Notes under the pieces: generated by a model | Databases searched by the model: none | What the model was told of the DNA's origin: nothing | The model's input: only the letters and a program-made list of their open reading frames with translations | Program-made: the position numbers and the translations under genes | In this document: one piece after another, positions 35,065 through 44,136 of the stretch | Position numbering within the stretch: position 1 is the first letter of the stretch | Layout: every line of letters begins with the position of its first letter | Source of the DNA: JASLEW01 sp035544895 | GTDB taxonomy: Bacteria > Acidobacteriota > Thermoanaerobaculia > Multivoradales > UBA5704 | Length of the DNA stretch: 64,000 nt | Direction: 5' to 3' | Assembly (NCBI GenBank): GCA_035544895.1 | Contig: DASZZM010000096.1 | Location: forward strand, 62,001-126,000

Positions 35065-35841
35065 ATGAACACTGTCGGCACGGGCCTCGTCTATGCCGGC
35101 TTCCTGGCCGGACTGGCTGGCCTCGTCTCGCTGGCGAGGCCGCTCGCCTTCCTGGGCATCCAGACGCGCGGCCACGCCCTTGCCGCGCTCGCTTGCAGCC
35201 TGTTGCTGGTGGCCGTCGGTTGGCTGCTGCCCGCCCCCGAGGAGCGCGTTGCGGTGGCGGCCGGTGCTCCCGGCGGGTCTACGCGGCTCGACGAGTTTAC
35301 GCCGGCATGGCAGTTCGGCGAGCTCCACCGGGTGACCGTGCAGGCGCCGCGGGCACGCGTCTTCGCGGCCATAAAGGACGTCACCGCGCGTGAGATCCTG
35401 CTGTTCCGCACCCTGACCTGGATCCGCCGCTTCGGCCGGCCCGGTCCGGAGAGCATCCTGAATGCGCCGGAAGAGCAGCCCTTGCTGGCGGTGGCGACGC
35501 GTTCGGGATTCCTGCCGCTGGCCGAGGACGCCGGCCGCGAAATCGTCCTCGGCACGCTGGTGATCGCGCCGCGCGGCTGGCGGCCGGCTGGACGGTTGGC
35601 GCCGGAGGCCTACAAGGCGCTCGCCCAGCCCGGATTCGCCAAGGCGGCCATCAACTTCCGGGTCGAAGATGCCGGGCAAGGCACCTGCGTGGTGACCACT
35701 GAGACACGGGTCTACGCCACCGATGCGGCGACTCGCCGCCGGTTCGCGGCCTACTGGCGGGTGATCTATCCCGGCAGCGCCCTGATCCGCAAGATGTGGC
35801 TGCGCGCCATCCGCATGCGTGCCGAAGGTCACCACGCTTGA
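35065..35841 (+). CDS. membrane protein with an SRPBCC-like domain
   Basis: 258 residues from the ATG at 35065, 32 bases after dnaE. Two TMs occupy residues 6-28 and 36-56. Residues 85-250 resemble a START/SRPBCC lipid-binding fold: HRVTVQAPRARVFAAIKDV at its start, a central strand pattern and ETRVYATDAATRRRF before a C-terminal amphipathic helix. No catalytic motif is visible and the ligand is unknown. Tandem hairpins follow the stop immediately. Confidence 0.65.
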   Translation: MNTVGTGLVYAGFLAGLAGLVSLARPLAFLGIQTRGHALAALACSLLLVAVGWLLPAPEERVAVAAGAPGGSTRLDEFTPAWQFGELHRVTVQAPRARVFAAIKDVTAREILLFRTLTWIRRFGRPGPESILNAPEEQPLLAVATRSGFLPLAEDAGREIVLGTLVIAPRGWRPAGRLAPEAYKALAQPGFAKAAINFRVEDAGQGTCVVTTETRVYATDAATRRRFAAYWRVIYPGSALIRKMWLRAIRMRAEGHHA

Positions 35842-35867
35842 CCGGGCAACCCGGCCAGCCCGCTGGC
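35842..35867 (+). terminator. tandem hairpins after the SRPBCC-like gene
   Basis: CCGGG/CCCGG (35842-35854, 3-base loop) is directly followed by GCCAG/CTGGC (35854-35867). They lie between convergent genes (35841 and 35914) and precede a pyrimidine stretch without a proper T run. A weak intrinsic or bidirectional terminator is possible. Confidence 0.35.
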
Positions 35868-35913
35868 TTCCTTGCTTCCGCGGCCTTCCGCAAGGGGCGC
35901 GCGGGGACCGTCG

Positions 35914-36798
35914 CTATTTCCACCGAAGCTTGCAGTATTCGACGGCTTCCCGTGTCGAAAGCTGACGGGTCGAGTTTCCAGCGCGGATGAAAAAGTGGTC
36001 CGCTCCGGTTCCATCGGAGACGTAGACGGGCCTGTGACACGGCTTAACCGAAATGCGACAGACGTCGTTACCCGCGACATCGTCGAAGTCGATGCGAAGG
36101 TGCGGGCTCACGTCCTTGCCGAATGCGTTCAGTAGGAGCGTCACCAGGAATCTTTCGAACCCGTCGCGGTCCTGTCTCCTCAACGTCTTGAAGTCCTGGT
36201 GTAGCCCAACGGTCTTGCCGCCGTCGTCGACCCCGATCAGCAACACGCCACCCTGCGTCGAGTTGAGAAATGCGGCGACGGTCTTGATGATGCTTCCCTC
36301 AAGGTCGTGGTTCAGTTTCTTTAGGCGCATGTCCCAGCGCGCCGACGCCTTGAACTCGAGCCTGGCGCTCTCACCTCTCTTGATCAGGGCGGCAAGTCGC
36401 TCTTCGTGAGGGTCATCGGCAAGGGCCTTTTCTACGCGACTCAACAGCTCGCTCGCCAGGTCCGGCCTCCCCTTCGAAATGTAGTCGAACGCGCCGATCT
36501 TCATGCTCTCGACCGCGTCCTCGACCTCTGCGTAGCCGGTGAGGATGATCGCCCGCAGATCCTGCCGGACGTTATGCAGGCGCCTGAGAAGATCGGCTCC
36601 TGCAGACGCATCTCCAGAGAGGCGCTGGTCGAGGATCGCAAGCGAGAAGAAGGACGACTTGACGAGAGACACTGCCGCGGCAGGCTCTAACGCGAACTCC
36701 AAGTCATACTTGCCGCCGAGGATAAGCTCGATGGTTCGCAGCCAGCGGTCGTCGTCGTCTACCACCAGGATTCGCTGTCTGTCCATAAGGTGCCTCAC
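35914..36798 (-). CDS. response regulator with AlbA_2 (Schlafen-type) output domain
   Basis: 294 residues. Residues 8-125 are a receiver domain with acidic pair DDDD (14-17), phospho-acceptor D57 (AILDQRL) and K109 (YISKG). Residues 136-285 match the AlbA_2/Schlafen DNA- or RNA-binding family: ESARLEFKAS, then IIKTVAAFLNSTQGGVLLIGVDDGG and HFFIRAGNSTRQLS. AlbA_2 domains are common in transcription regulators and in phage-defence proteins. Direct fusion to a receiver is unusual. The GTG start at 36798 overlaps the previous stop as GTGA; an ATG at 36786 with GAGG upstream is an alternative. Last gene of the five-gene operon. Confidence 0.85.
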   Translation of the reverse strand: MRHLMDRQRILVVDDDDRWLRTIELILGGKYDLEFALEPAAAVSLVKSSFFSLAILDQRLSGDASAGADLLRRLHNVRQDLRAIILTGYAEVEDAVESMKIGAFDYISKGRPDLASELLSRVEKALADDPHEERLAALIKRGESARLEFKASARWDMRLKKLNHDLEGSIIKTVAAFLNSTQGGVLLIGVDDGGKTVGLHQDFKTLRRQDRDGFERFLVTLLLNAFGKDVSPHLRIDFDDVAGNDVCRISVKPCHRPVYVSDGTGADHFFIRAGNSTRQLSTREAVEYCKLRWK

Positions 36799-38054
36799 TC
36801 GTCTACTCTCCGGTCGGAGGAGAGAGCCCTTAGAAGGCTTGTGAAGCCGCCCGCCTTGAAGAGATCGGCGAACTGGAACTGGTTGAATGGTTCCTCGACC
36901 TCGCAGTCTGCGAGGCGCGCGGTAATAAAGAATATGGAGTCATCGCGCATGCCCTTCTGGCGGTCCAAAGCTCGGTTGACCTCTTTGCGGATCATTCCCT
37001 CCTTATTGGCGGAGTGAGGTGAAAAACAGAAGACGAAGAAGTCGCAGTGATCAATAGCCTTTCGAATCTCCGGCTCCCATTTCTTGCCACTGACAATACT
37101 CCTAGAAGCCATCCAGGGAAGAAGTCCCTGTCCCATCAATTTCTTATAGAGGCGGGAAACAGCCTCGCTGTCCTCCTTGGCGTATGAGAGGAATACTCGT
37201 GCCGGCGTTGCTCTCTCGCTCAGGATCCTCTTGACCTTTTCGGTAAGCGTCGAAAGCTCTCCCTTAGGCACGTAGTCCAGAGCGCCCCGCTTGCCGCTCT
37301 CCACGGCAGCCTTAAAGTCTGGGTGTCCCGTAAGGATAATTGCACGGAGACCGGGAACACTCTTACGCATCCGACTCAAGACGTCTAAGCCCGAGACTCC
37401 ACCGACCAACTGCATATCGAGCACAACGAGTGCAAATGGCTCTTTCCTAACGCGTTTGTATGCCTCTTCGGGGCTTATTGTCAAGGCGAGCTCGAATTCA
37501 TTCCCGAGCAGTTGCTTGATGGTGTCCAGCCAGAGCTGTTTGTCGTCAAGTACGAGAAGGCGAGGGCGTGATCCTAAGTTTCCTTCCGATCTTTCAGCAC
37601 CTCGGGAGCGCAGTCCTGGTGTGCCGCCGATACGCCGACCAAGCACCGGCTTCGGCTCGGGTGGCCGAGAGGGTTGTGTCGTATCGGAGATCGCCTCGGC
37701 GAACACGCTTCTGATCTCCTTCCAGTTGAGTGGATTCTTTGTAAGATAACGAAAGGCTCCCAGTCTATTCGCCTCCTCTCGTGTTTTTGGCTCCGGAAGG
37801 CCGGTCAAAATGATCACCTTGCCGAGGAGTTTGCGCAGCTTCCTCGCCTTGGACAGAACTTCGATACCGGAGAGGTCCGGAAGTTTCAAGTCTAGGAAAA
37901 TGACGTCGAAGTCGGTCGTTTCCAACAGCCTAAGAGCCGCTACTCCGTTCGCTGCCTCCTTAAAGAGACAGTCGAATCCTTGGAGAGCGTCCCTTAGGGT
38001 CTGCCGGACTAGCACCTTATCGTCGACGATCAGCACTCGCCTAGTTTGATTCAT
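36795..38054 (-). CDS. receiver-receiver-TIR protein
   Basis: 419 residues. REC1 spans 5-125 with acceptor D55 (FLDLKLPD) and K106; REC2 spans 164-282 with acceptor D213 (VLDMQL) and K264. After a short link, residues 286-412 form a TIR domain (ARVFLSYAKEDSEAVSRL, then WEPEIRKAIDHCDFFVFCFSPHS) with Glu358 in RKEVNRALD at the position of the NAD-cleaving glutamate. Phosphorylation of the receivers by the upstream kinases could therefore switch a TIR enzyme; this is inferred from architecture. The start overlaps the upstream kinase by 14 bases and the stop overlaps the AlbA_2 gene by 4, so production is coupled. Confidence 0.9.
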   Translation of the reverse strand: MNQTRRVLIVDDKVLVRQTLRDALQGFDCLFKEAANGVAALRLLETTDFDVIFLDLKLPDLSGIEVLSKARKLRKLLGKVIILTGLPEPKTREEANRLGAFRYLTKNPLNWKEIRSVFAEAISDTTQPSRPPEPKPVLGRRIGGTPGLRSRGAERSEGNLGSRPRLLVLDDKQLWLDTIKQLLGNEFELALTISPEEAYKRVRKEPFALVVLDMQLVGGVSGLDVLSRMRKSVPGLRAIILTGHPDFKAAVESGKRGALDYVPKGELSTLTEKVKRILSERATPARVFLSYAKEDSEAVSRLYKKLMGQGLLPWMASRSIVSGKKWEPEIRKAIDHCDFFVFCFSPHSANKEGMIRKEVNRALDRQKGMRDDSIFFITARLADCEVEEPFNQFQFADLFKAGGFTSLLRALSSDRRVDE

Positions 38055-40833
38055 TCAGCTCTCCTCCTCCGTGCGAGAGGATCGGAATCCTCACAATGAA
38101 CTTGGCGCCGTGGTTCGGTTGACTCTCGACCTCGATCGTTCCGCCGACCAGCCGTAGGTGAGTTCGCACGAGCCAGAGTCCCACTCCGTTTCCCTTCGGT
38201 TTCGTGGTGAAATCGGGATCGAAGATTCTCTCCTTATCCTGAGATCTGATGCCAGGTCCGTTGTCCGCTATTATGATAACGGCGGTGCCGGCGGCATCGC
38301 CCGTACCTTTCGATGTTGACACGTCGATAATCCCCCGTTTCTTGTTCTCAAGAGCCTGAAACGCATTGATGACGATGTTTCTCACGATTTGGACAAACGG
38401 CCGCTCGTAGATTTCGCACAGAAGCGGTCGACGGCAAAGCGCCACCTTCACCTTGATAGACTCTGGTTTCCTGTATTCCAACGAATCGATAGCGGTTCTA
38501 ATAACTTGATTGATGTTCACCGGTCCTTTTTCCCCCATACGATTGGCGGAGAAGCCAGCAAGCTCGTTCGCAAACTCGGTAGCCTGCCCTGCCGCGTCCT
38601 CGATTCTTGTCAGCATGCGATCTATATTCGCGTTGGGCGCGGTTAGGTGCTCCCTGATTCCGTCGACGTTCGCGGGAATTAGCCCGGACGTGTTGTTGAT
38701 TTCATGTGCCACAGCGGCAACCAATAAGGACAAACCGCTGTAACTCTGAGCATTGTCAATTGCTACGCCGACATAATCCGCAAACGTGGTAAAGAACTCG
38801 AGATCGCTAGCGCTATACTTGAGATGGTCTCCGATCTTGTTGATCACTTTCATCGCACCTAGGATAGTACTCTTCGCGACAATCGGAACGACCATTAGAG
38901 ACTCGATGTGCATCTTTCTGCCATGTTTCTTTGTAAGATATCTGCGGATCGCCAAATCATACTTCCCATCGTTCTCATCTGTAGTCATGATCAGTCGGGG
39001 ATTGCCCGTCTCGGCGACTTGCCCTGTCACACCCTCTCCTAGTTTGTAGGAAGCGCGTGGAATCATGGGCATTCCCTCACACAGCTTGAGGACTATCCGG
39101 TCGTCCCCTTCTTTCAAGAATAGCATGCAGATCTCCGCTTGCATTACCTCCGCCATCTTCTGAGTGGTCAGCTCCAAGAGCTCGTCGAGCTTCAAGGCAG
39201 AGTTGATGAGGCGGCCGACCGCGCCAAGCGAGCTAAGTTGCTGAACTCGTCGGTCCTTTTCTGTGATCAGCTCGGCATTGCGGATCGCGACTGCGAGGTG
39301 GCTCGCCGTGATCTCCATGACATTGCGGCAGTCCGCACTGAACCCTCTTTCGAGCAGGCACAGCCTATCAGAACCGGGCAGTGTGTTGCCGTAGTACGAA
39401 GATGTCTTATTCATCGCCCTCAGGACGCCGCGAATCTTACCGCCGATCCTGATGGGCACCGCAAGATAGTGCTCGAGTGTGCCGGAAGGGATGTTGCTGA
39501 GATAGCCCTCCTTGTTGGCGTGATCGTAGCGTTTGTCGGCCAGCGGGCTAACACGCTTCGCGCCTCCGGGTTCCGGTAGTTGGATAGTCTCGTCTTTCTT
39601 GAAAACGGACCCCGTCAGACTCTGGCCGGGCCGGTAAGCTTCACCTGAAGCGTCCACAGGCTCATTTCCACGAAGCTCCGCGACGTTCTCAAGCCGTTTT
39701 GTCGACTCGTTATAAAGAAAAATTGAGATGACCTCTGGATTAACGATGTCCGCGATTCTACGCGTTACGACCTCGTAGGTCTCCGTCAGACCGTCCCTCT
39801 CTCCAAGTCTGTCACTCATGTCACTCAGCATCCTGGCAATCTCGCTGTAGTCTTGATGGATCTCTCTTCTCTTGCGCTGAAGCCAATCCTTCGTAATGGC
39901 GAGGGCTGCCTGGGTGACGAATTCGTCGACTAGGGTTTGTTTCTCCGCGCCGAAGAAACTCACTGTCTCGCTGCTCACGTTGAGCACGGCATCAATTGCC
40001 TCTTCGAAGAGGCCTGTCGAGATGGGGACAATGTAGGCGGACCGCACGTCCCGCCAATATCGCTCTTCTTCGGGCGACACTTCCCGGCCTGCTACCGTGG
40101 CCGCCGCGAAGCGGCGGAAGCTCTCCATCCTCTGAAGATCGTCAAATGCCGCGGCTCGGCGGGTTTCGACGACTCTCCCGGAGAAGAGGTCTCCCTTCGC
40201 CTTCGGGATTTCGAACGGGTAGCGCATTCGCTCATCGGGTCCAGCGAATCCCTTGAGGTGGTAGTCTCCTGCAGTGAAGTCGTAGACGCGAATGTGGCAG
40301 GTGAACGCACCGACTGTTGAACGGACCGATTGGCAGATCAGGTCAAGCGTTTCCTTGGTCTCGCCACCCGCGCTAATTCTCTTCTGCACGTCGAGCAAAA
40401 AGCTGTTCTTGCGAGCGAGGTGCTCTCGCTCAAGGTCCTTGAACGCCTGGTCGACCGAAAAGCGGATCGCCTGGCTCGATGATCTCTCTGCCTTTGGAAG
40501 GTAGTTAAAGATGGCGTATTCACCGGCCCGCTCGGCACGCAGCAGTTCGTCGTGGCCGGTCAAGACGATGACCCTGTAGTCGTCGGAGCGCCCCTTGATG
40601 TAGTCGAGGAACGCCGTTCCCGCAAGGTAGAGGGGCTGTTGGTCCCCCGATATGGGTTGGGGAAACGACAGGTCGAGTATGACAACGCGGATTTGGGGGT
40701 TTGCGTCGAGAGCCGCCATCCCCTCTTCCGGCGAGTCGGCTCCGACGAACCTGTACGGCTCGCCGCGGAAGAGAATCGCGATTGAGTGCCGATAGGCGGC
40801 GTCGTCTTCGATCAGCAGCACTTCTCTCGTCAT
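38041..40833 (-). CDS. receiver / GAF x3 / histidine kinase hybrid
   Basis: 930 residues from the ATG at 40833, chosen for GGAGGAGG upstream and its ATGA overlap with the previous gene (a GTG at 40854 is less likely). An N-terminal receiver (1-125) has acceptor D54 (VILDLSFPQP) and K114, with an unusual insertion after the acceptor loop. Three GAF domains follow at about 155-325, 350-515 and 535-700. The kinase core has phospho-accepting H710 (VAHEINN), N-box NIVINAFQAL, G1 DNGPGI and G2 GNGVGLWLV. No TM, so it is a cytosolic kinase that is itself switchable by phosphorylation. Confidence 0.93.
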   Translation of the reverse strand: MTREVLLIEDDAAYRHSIAILFRGEPYRFVGADSPEEGMAALDANPQIRVVILDLSFPQPISGDQQPLYLAGTAFLDYIKGRSDDYRVIVLTGHDELLRAERAGEYAIFNYLPKAERSSSQAIRFSVDQAFKDLEREHLARKNSFLLDVQKRISAGGETKETLDLICQSVRSTVGAFTCHIRVYDFTAGDYHLKGFAGPDERMRYPFEIPKAKGDLFSGRVVETRRAAAFDDLQRMESFRRFAAATVAGREVSPEEERYWRDVRSAYIVPISTGLFEEAIDAVLNVSSETVSFFGAEKQTLVDEFVTQAALAITKDWLQRKRREIHQDYSEIARMLSDMSDRLGERDGLTETYEVVTRRIADIVNPEVISIFLYNESTKRLENVAELRGNEPVDASGEAYRPGQSLTGSVFKKDETIQLPEPGGAKRVSPLADKRYDHANKEGYLSNIPSGTLEHYLAVPIRIGGKIRGVLRAMNKTSSYYGNTLPGSDRLCLLERGFSADCRNVMEITASHLAVAIRNAELITEKDRRVQQLSSLGAVGRLINSALKLDELLELTTQKMAEVMQAEICMLFLKEGDDRIVLKLCEGMPMIPRASYKLGEGVTGQVAETGNPRLIMTTDENDGKYDLAIRRYLTKKHGRKMHIESLMVVPIVAKSTILGAMKVINKIGDHLKYSASDLEFFTTFADYVGVAIDNAQSYSGLSLLVAAVAHEINNTSGLIPANVDGIREHLTAPNANIDRMLTRIEDAAGQATEFANELAGFSANRMGEKGPVNINQVIRTAIDSLEYRKPESIKVKVALCRRPLLCEIYERPFVQIVRNIVINAFQALENKKRGIIDVSTSKGTGDAAGTAVIIIADNGPGIRSQDKERIFDPDFTTKPKGNGVGLWLVRTHLRLVGGTIEVESQPNHGAKFIVRIPILSHGGGELNESN

Positions 40834-41228
40834 GAGGTTGATCCTCCTCCACACGCGAGGAGGATCTCCTCAAGTGAGCGGTCGTTCAGAGGCTTGTCGA
40901 GAAACTGCAGGCCGAGACCCTTCGCCTTCGCTCGGTTCTCCTCGTGTGCGGACATGAGAACAATTCGGATGCCAACTCCACGAGCTCGCATCGCCTTGCA
41001 TGCCTCGAATCCATCGATCCCGGGCATCGAGACGTCCATCAGAATGAGGTCGAAGGCGTCTCCATCACTTACTTTCGTAAGCGCCGCTAACGCCTCCTCC
41101 GCGTCATCGACGTCGGCGTGGTATTGGTGCCGCAGTCGGAATACGAATGCCCGCCTAAACTCATCCTCGTCGTCCACTACGAGGACTCTGCAATGCTGCC
41201 GTCGTATCTTGCTGATAGCTGAGATCAT
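40830..41228 (-). CDS. single-domain response regulator
   Basis: 132 residues from the ATG at 41228, which overlaps the preceding stop as ATGA. It is a receiver only: DDEDEF pocket near 19-24, acceptor Asp in LILMDVSMPG, switch residue Ser in LMSAHEEN and Lys in FLDKPLND. No output domain, so it most likely passes phosphate between the two histidine kinases flanking it in the operon. Confidence 0.9.
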   Translation of the reverse strand: MISAISKIRRQHCRVLVVDDEDEFRRAFVFRLRHQYHADVDDAEEALAALTKVSDGDAFDLILMDVSMPGIDGFEACKAMRARGVGIRIVLMSAHEENRAKAKGLGLQFLDKPLNDRSLEEILLACGGGSTS

Positions 41229-43978
41229 GACGATGTGACCTCCGGACTCTCGGGGGTACTGAACAGCGGAAGCGCTATCCGAAAACAAACTCCGCGGTCA
41301 GCGGCAGTCTCGACAGTGATTTGACCGCTGTGGTTCTCGATAATCGTCTTGGTGATGAACAGTCCAAGACCGCTACCGGTCGTCTTGGTAGTGTAGAAGG
41401 CCGCGAACGCTCTTGTCTTCTCCTCTTCGGACATTCCACAGCCATCGTCATGCCAAGACACTAGAAGAGAGGCTTTGTCGACCTCGACTGTAACGTCGAT
41501 CTTGCCAGCTGACTGCCGACCATCAACGTGCCTTGCAAGTTTGATCGCGTCGAGCGAGTTATCGAAAAGGTTTGTGAAAACCTGCCGCAGCTGATCGGGA
41601 TCGGCGTGCAGCAGTGGGTCGCCATCCGGATACTTTGTGAAAAAGACTACGCGTGCCGCCGACGCCCGACTCTCCATGCTGACGGCGAGCTTGCTCAGAA
41701 CTGACTTGAAGGAGAGAATCTCCTTTTCCGGCGGTTTTGGCCCCGCCGTCATAAGCATGTTCTGCACCTTGCCGCGAGCCTTGTTCATCGCGTCTCTGAT
41801 CGCCGACCATGCCTGATGCATCTCGGTATCGGTTAGCGATTCGCTCTCCAGGCCCTCGACGTAGTTTAGGACCACGCCAATATCGTGCTTGATGTCGTGA
41901 GCGGTTGTCTGAGCCAGTCTTCCGAGTGCGGCGAGCTTCTCTGAGCGCAGCTTCTCCTCCTCCAAACGAAGCCTCTCGCGCTCGTCCTTGAAAACACCTA
42001 TGCTTCCCACCTTTCTGCCGTCCTTGTCGAGAATCCAGGTGGCGGAAAGCCGCACAGGAATCAGGGCCTCCTGCGCATCTCGTATCCGCGCGGGGTAGTC
42101 CCGTATTGTGTGGTCTTTGGTCTTCCAGAGCGCACGGCCGATCTCTTTGGCGTGGTCGGCCGACTCGTAGTATTTCTCCACGGATTGGCCTAGCACGTCG
42201 CGCTCGCGTAGGCCTGAAATCTTTTCGCACTCCCGGTTGAAGTTCTGAATTTTACCGTTCTTGTCAAGAACCATGATCGGATCAGGAGAGTTATTAACCA
42301 GATTCTCGAAGTAGCTGTTCCGCTCTATGAACTTGGCGTTGCGAATCGCCGAGGCGACCTGTGTAGCGATGAGGGTCAGAAGCTCGAAGTCGTCCTCTCC
42401 AAATCCTTCAGCCGCCAGGTTGGCTTTGCCGTGTAGCGGAGCGTAGTTCTCCGCCTTCTTGTTCAGAACCCTTATTACGCCGAGCACTTCGTCGCCTATG
42501 AGGAGAGGCACTCCCATGTAATGGCGCGTCGTCCCGGAAGGCAACCGCCGAGAGTATTCCCCTACGTAGTCCTCGTCGAAAGGAATCTGATTCAGTTTCT
42601 GGCGCACCTTGGTCTCGAATACCATTCTGGTGAGGCTGCGTTTATTTTCGTCGTAGGAGAGCTCGATCTCAGCAAGCTTCTTGGTCGTTTCATCGTCCGG
42701 TCCCGACACCGCCGCTTTCTCTATCCGAAAGCCACGATTGTCGGGAATGAAGAGTGCTGCCTCTTCCGAGCAGAGCTGGGTCGATACCAGCGCCACTACG
42801 TTGCGGAACAGCAGCTCGAGTCCCTGTTCGGCTTTCAACTGGCCGCCGATGTCGTAGAGCATCTGGAGACGTTGCTTGCTTTCCATGTTGCGGGATTTAA
42901 GCTCGCCATACTGCTTCGCGTTCTTCCGTGCCATCGCAATGAGGGATGCCATGCTCGAGAGCTTTTGCAGGTCGTTCGGCGTGTAGTAATGCAGGCTCCT
43001 GGTGGAGAAGACGCCGAGCACGCCGAAGGGAGTCCCATCGATCTCGAGCGGGACGAGTCTGCCGGACCAGCGAGCGCTCTTGGCCGGCGGATCCTCCAGA
43101 GAGGCCTTGCGGACGCGCCACTCTGGCAGGGCAAGGGGCTGCCGCGAGTCTAGGACCCGCCGGTGGTGCTGTTCGAGCAGACTCTCGGCCTCAGCCGTCG
43201 AAGCGTCTCGTTCCGGCCGCTTCGCGGCCGTAAAGGTGCCGTTTGCCCTTTCGCCATCTATGAGCACTATGGCACTGAGATCGGACTCGGTGAGCTCCAT
43301 CGCCGAATTCAGAACGGAAGCCATGAGCTGATCGAGGTCGGTGTCGGCTAGGATCTCGCGGTCGATTCTTTCAATAGCGCGCATAAGCTTTGCCTCTGCA
43401 CGGTCCCGAGTCCTCGCGAGGTTCGCGGCAAGGAGCGCCACGCCTTCGAGGATGACCGCTCGGAAGCCGAAGGAGTAGAGGGCTGGCACGTTGCGCCCCA
43501 AGAGCGCGCCGGTTGCCAGCCCATACATGAGTGTCGAAGAGGTCGCAACCGTCAGACTCCAGCCTGGGCCCAGGTACCTGGAAGCCGACATGATCGGGAA
43601 GAGGTAGAGAAGGAACCAGGAGCTTGCAAGGCCGCCGCTTGCCTTCACGAGGCACGAAATGGCGACCATATCGACCAAAGCCTTGATCAGACGTGCACGC
43701 TTCTGTTCGAGCAGGGTCGGGCGGAGGAACGCGAGCAGACAGGTAAGGACCATGTAAGCAAGGAGGATCCAGGAAACCTGCGCTGGATTCGCGAATACAG
43801 TGGTGAGATTGGCGATCAGAAGTAGGGCGATGGCAGCGAGAAGCCTGGTCTGGACGATCCTGGCTGCGGGGTGCGAGCTAAGGACTCGTATAGCCTCTAA
43901 GGAGTGAGGTCGTCCATGCATCATATCTTGGCCTCTTTTCGTGACAGTGTTTTTAGGAGCCGTCCAACGGTCGGACAT
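41225..43978 (-). CDS. membrane GAF-GAF-PAS histidine kinase
   Basis: 917 residues from the ATG at 43978 (AGGAG close upstream); a second good start is the ATG pair at 43924/43921 after AAGAGG. Six TMs lie between about 45 and 205 (first, LLAAIALLLIANLTTVF). GAF1 covers about 215-365, GAF2 385-565 and a PAS domain 573-680 (NSPDPIMVLDKNGKI). The phospho-accepting His is in TTAHDIKHD (about residue 694), followed by an HATPase with FTNLFDNSLDAI, DDGCGM and GSGLGLFITK. First gene of the five-gene operon and its likely membrane sensor. Confidence 0.93.
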   Translation of the reverse strand: MSDRWTAPKNTVTKRGQDMMHGRPHSLEAIRVLSSHPAARIVQTRLLAAIALLLIANLTTVFANPAQVSWILLAYMVLTCLLAFLRPTLLEQKRARLIKALVDMVAISCLVKASGGLASSWFLLYLFPIMSASRYLGPGWSLTVATSSTLMYGLATGALLGRNVPALYSFGFRAVILEGVALLAANLARTRDRAEAKLMRAIERIDREILADTDLDQLMASVLNSAMELTESDLSAIVLIDGERANGTFTAAKRPERDASTAEAESLLEQHHRRVLDSRQPLALPEWRVRKASLEDPPAKSARWSGRLVPLEIDGTPFGVLGVFSTRSLHYYTPNDLQKLSSMASLIAMARKNAKQYGELKSRNMESKQRLQMLYDIGGQLKAEQGLELLFRNVVALVSTQLCSEEAALFIPDNRGFRIEKAAVSGPDDETTKKLAEIELSYDENKRSLTRMVFETKVRQKLNQIPFDEDYVGEYSRRLPSGTTRHYMGVPLLIGDEVLGVIRVLNKKAENYAPLHGKANLAAEGFGEDDFELLTLIATQVASAIRNAKFIERNSYFENLVNNSPDPIMVLDKNGKIQNFNRECEKISGLRERDVLGQSVEKYYESADHAKEIGRALWKTKDHTIRDYPARIRDAQEALIPVRLSATWILDKDGRKVGSIGVFKDERERLRLEEEKLRSEKLAALGRLAQTTAHDIKHDIGVVLNYVEGLESESLTDTEMHQAWSAIRDAMNKARGKVQNMLMTAGPKPPEKEILSFKSVLSKLAVSMESRASAARVVFFTKYPDGDPLLHADPDQLRQVFTNLFDNSLDAIKLARHVDGRQSAGKIDVTVEVDKASLLVSWHDDGCGMSEEEKTRAFAAFYTTKTTGSGLGLFITKTIIENHSGQITVETAADRGVCFRIALPLFSTPESPEVTSS

Positions 43979-43986
43979 GTCTCCTG

Positions 43987-44010
43987 ACTGGGCAGGCGAA
44001 ACCTGCCAGT
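43987..44010 (-). promoter_or_regulatory. leader hairpin of the kinase-TIR operon
   Basis: ACTGGCAGG and CCTGCCCAGT pair over nine bases with one bulged base around a 5-base loop. On the message it ends 3 bases before the AGGAG ribosome site of the first kinase gene. It could modulate translation or protect the 5' end. Confidence 0.45.
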
Positions 44011-44041
44011 GTATCTCTTTTACTCAGCACACTTTGAAGTA

Positions 44042-44070
44042 ATGATACTCCCGCTCCAACCCACTGTCAA
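44042..44070 (-). promoter_or_regulatory. near-consensus promoter of the kinase-TIR operon
   Basis: On the minus strand, perfect TTGACA (44065-44070) and TATCAT (44042-44047, five of six) are exactly 17 bases apart. Transcription would begin near 44035, leaving a leader of about 57 bases with the 43987-44010 hairpin. It is the strongest promoter match in the window. Confidence 0.65.
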
Positions 44071-44136
44071 GGTGACGAATCGCGCTGCGTCCTCACCAGC
44101 ACGATTCTTGACTTCAAGCCACAACTCGGCGTAGTC

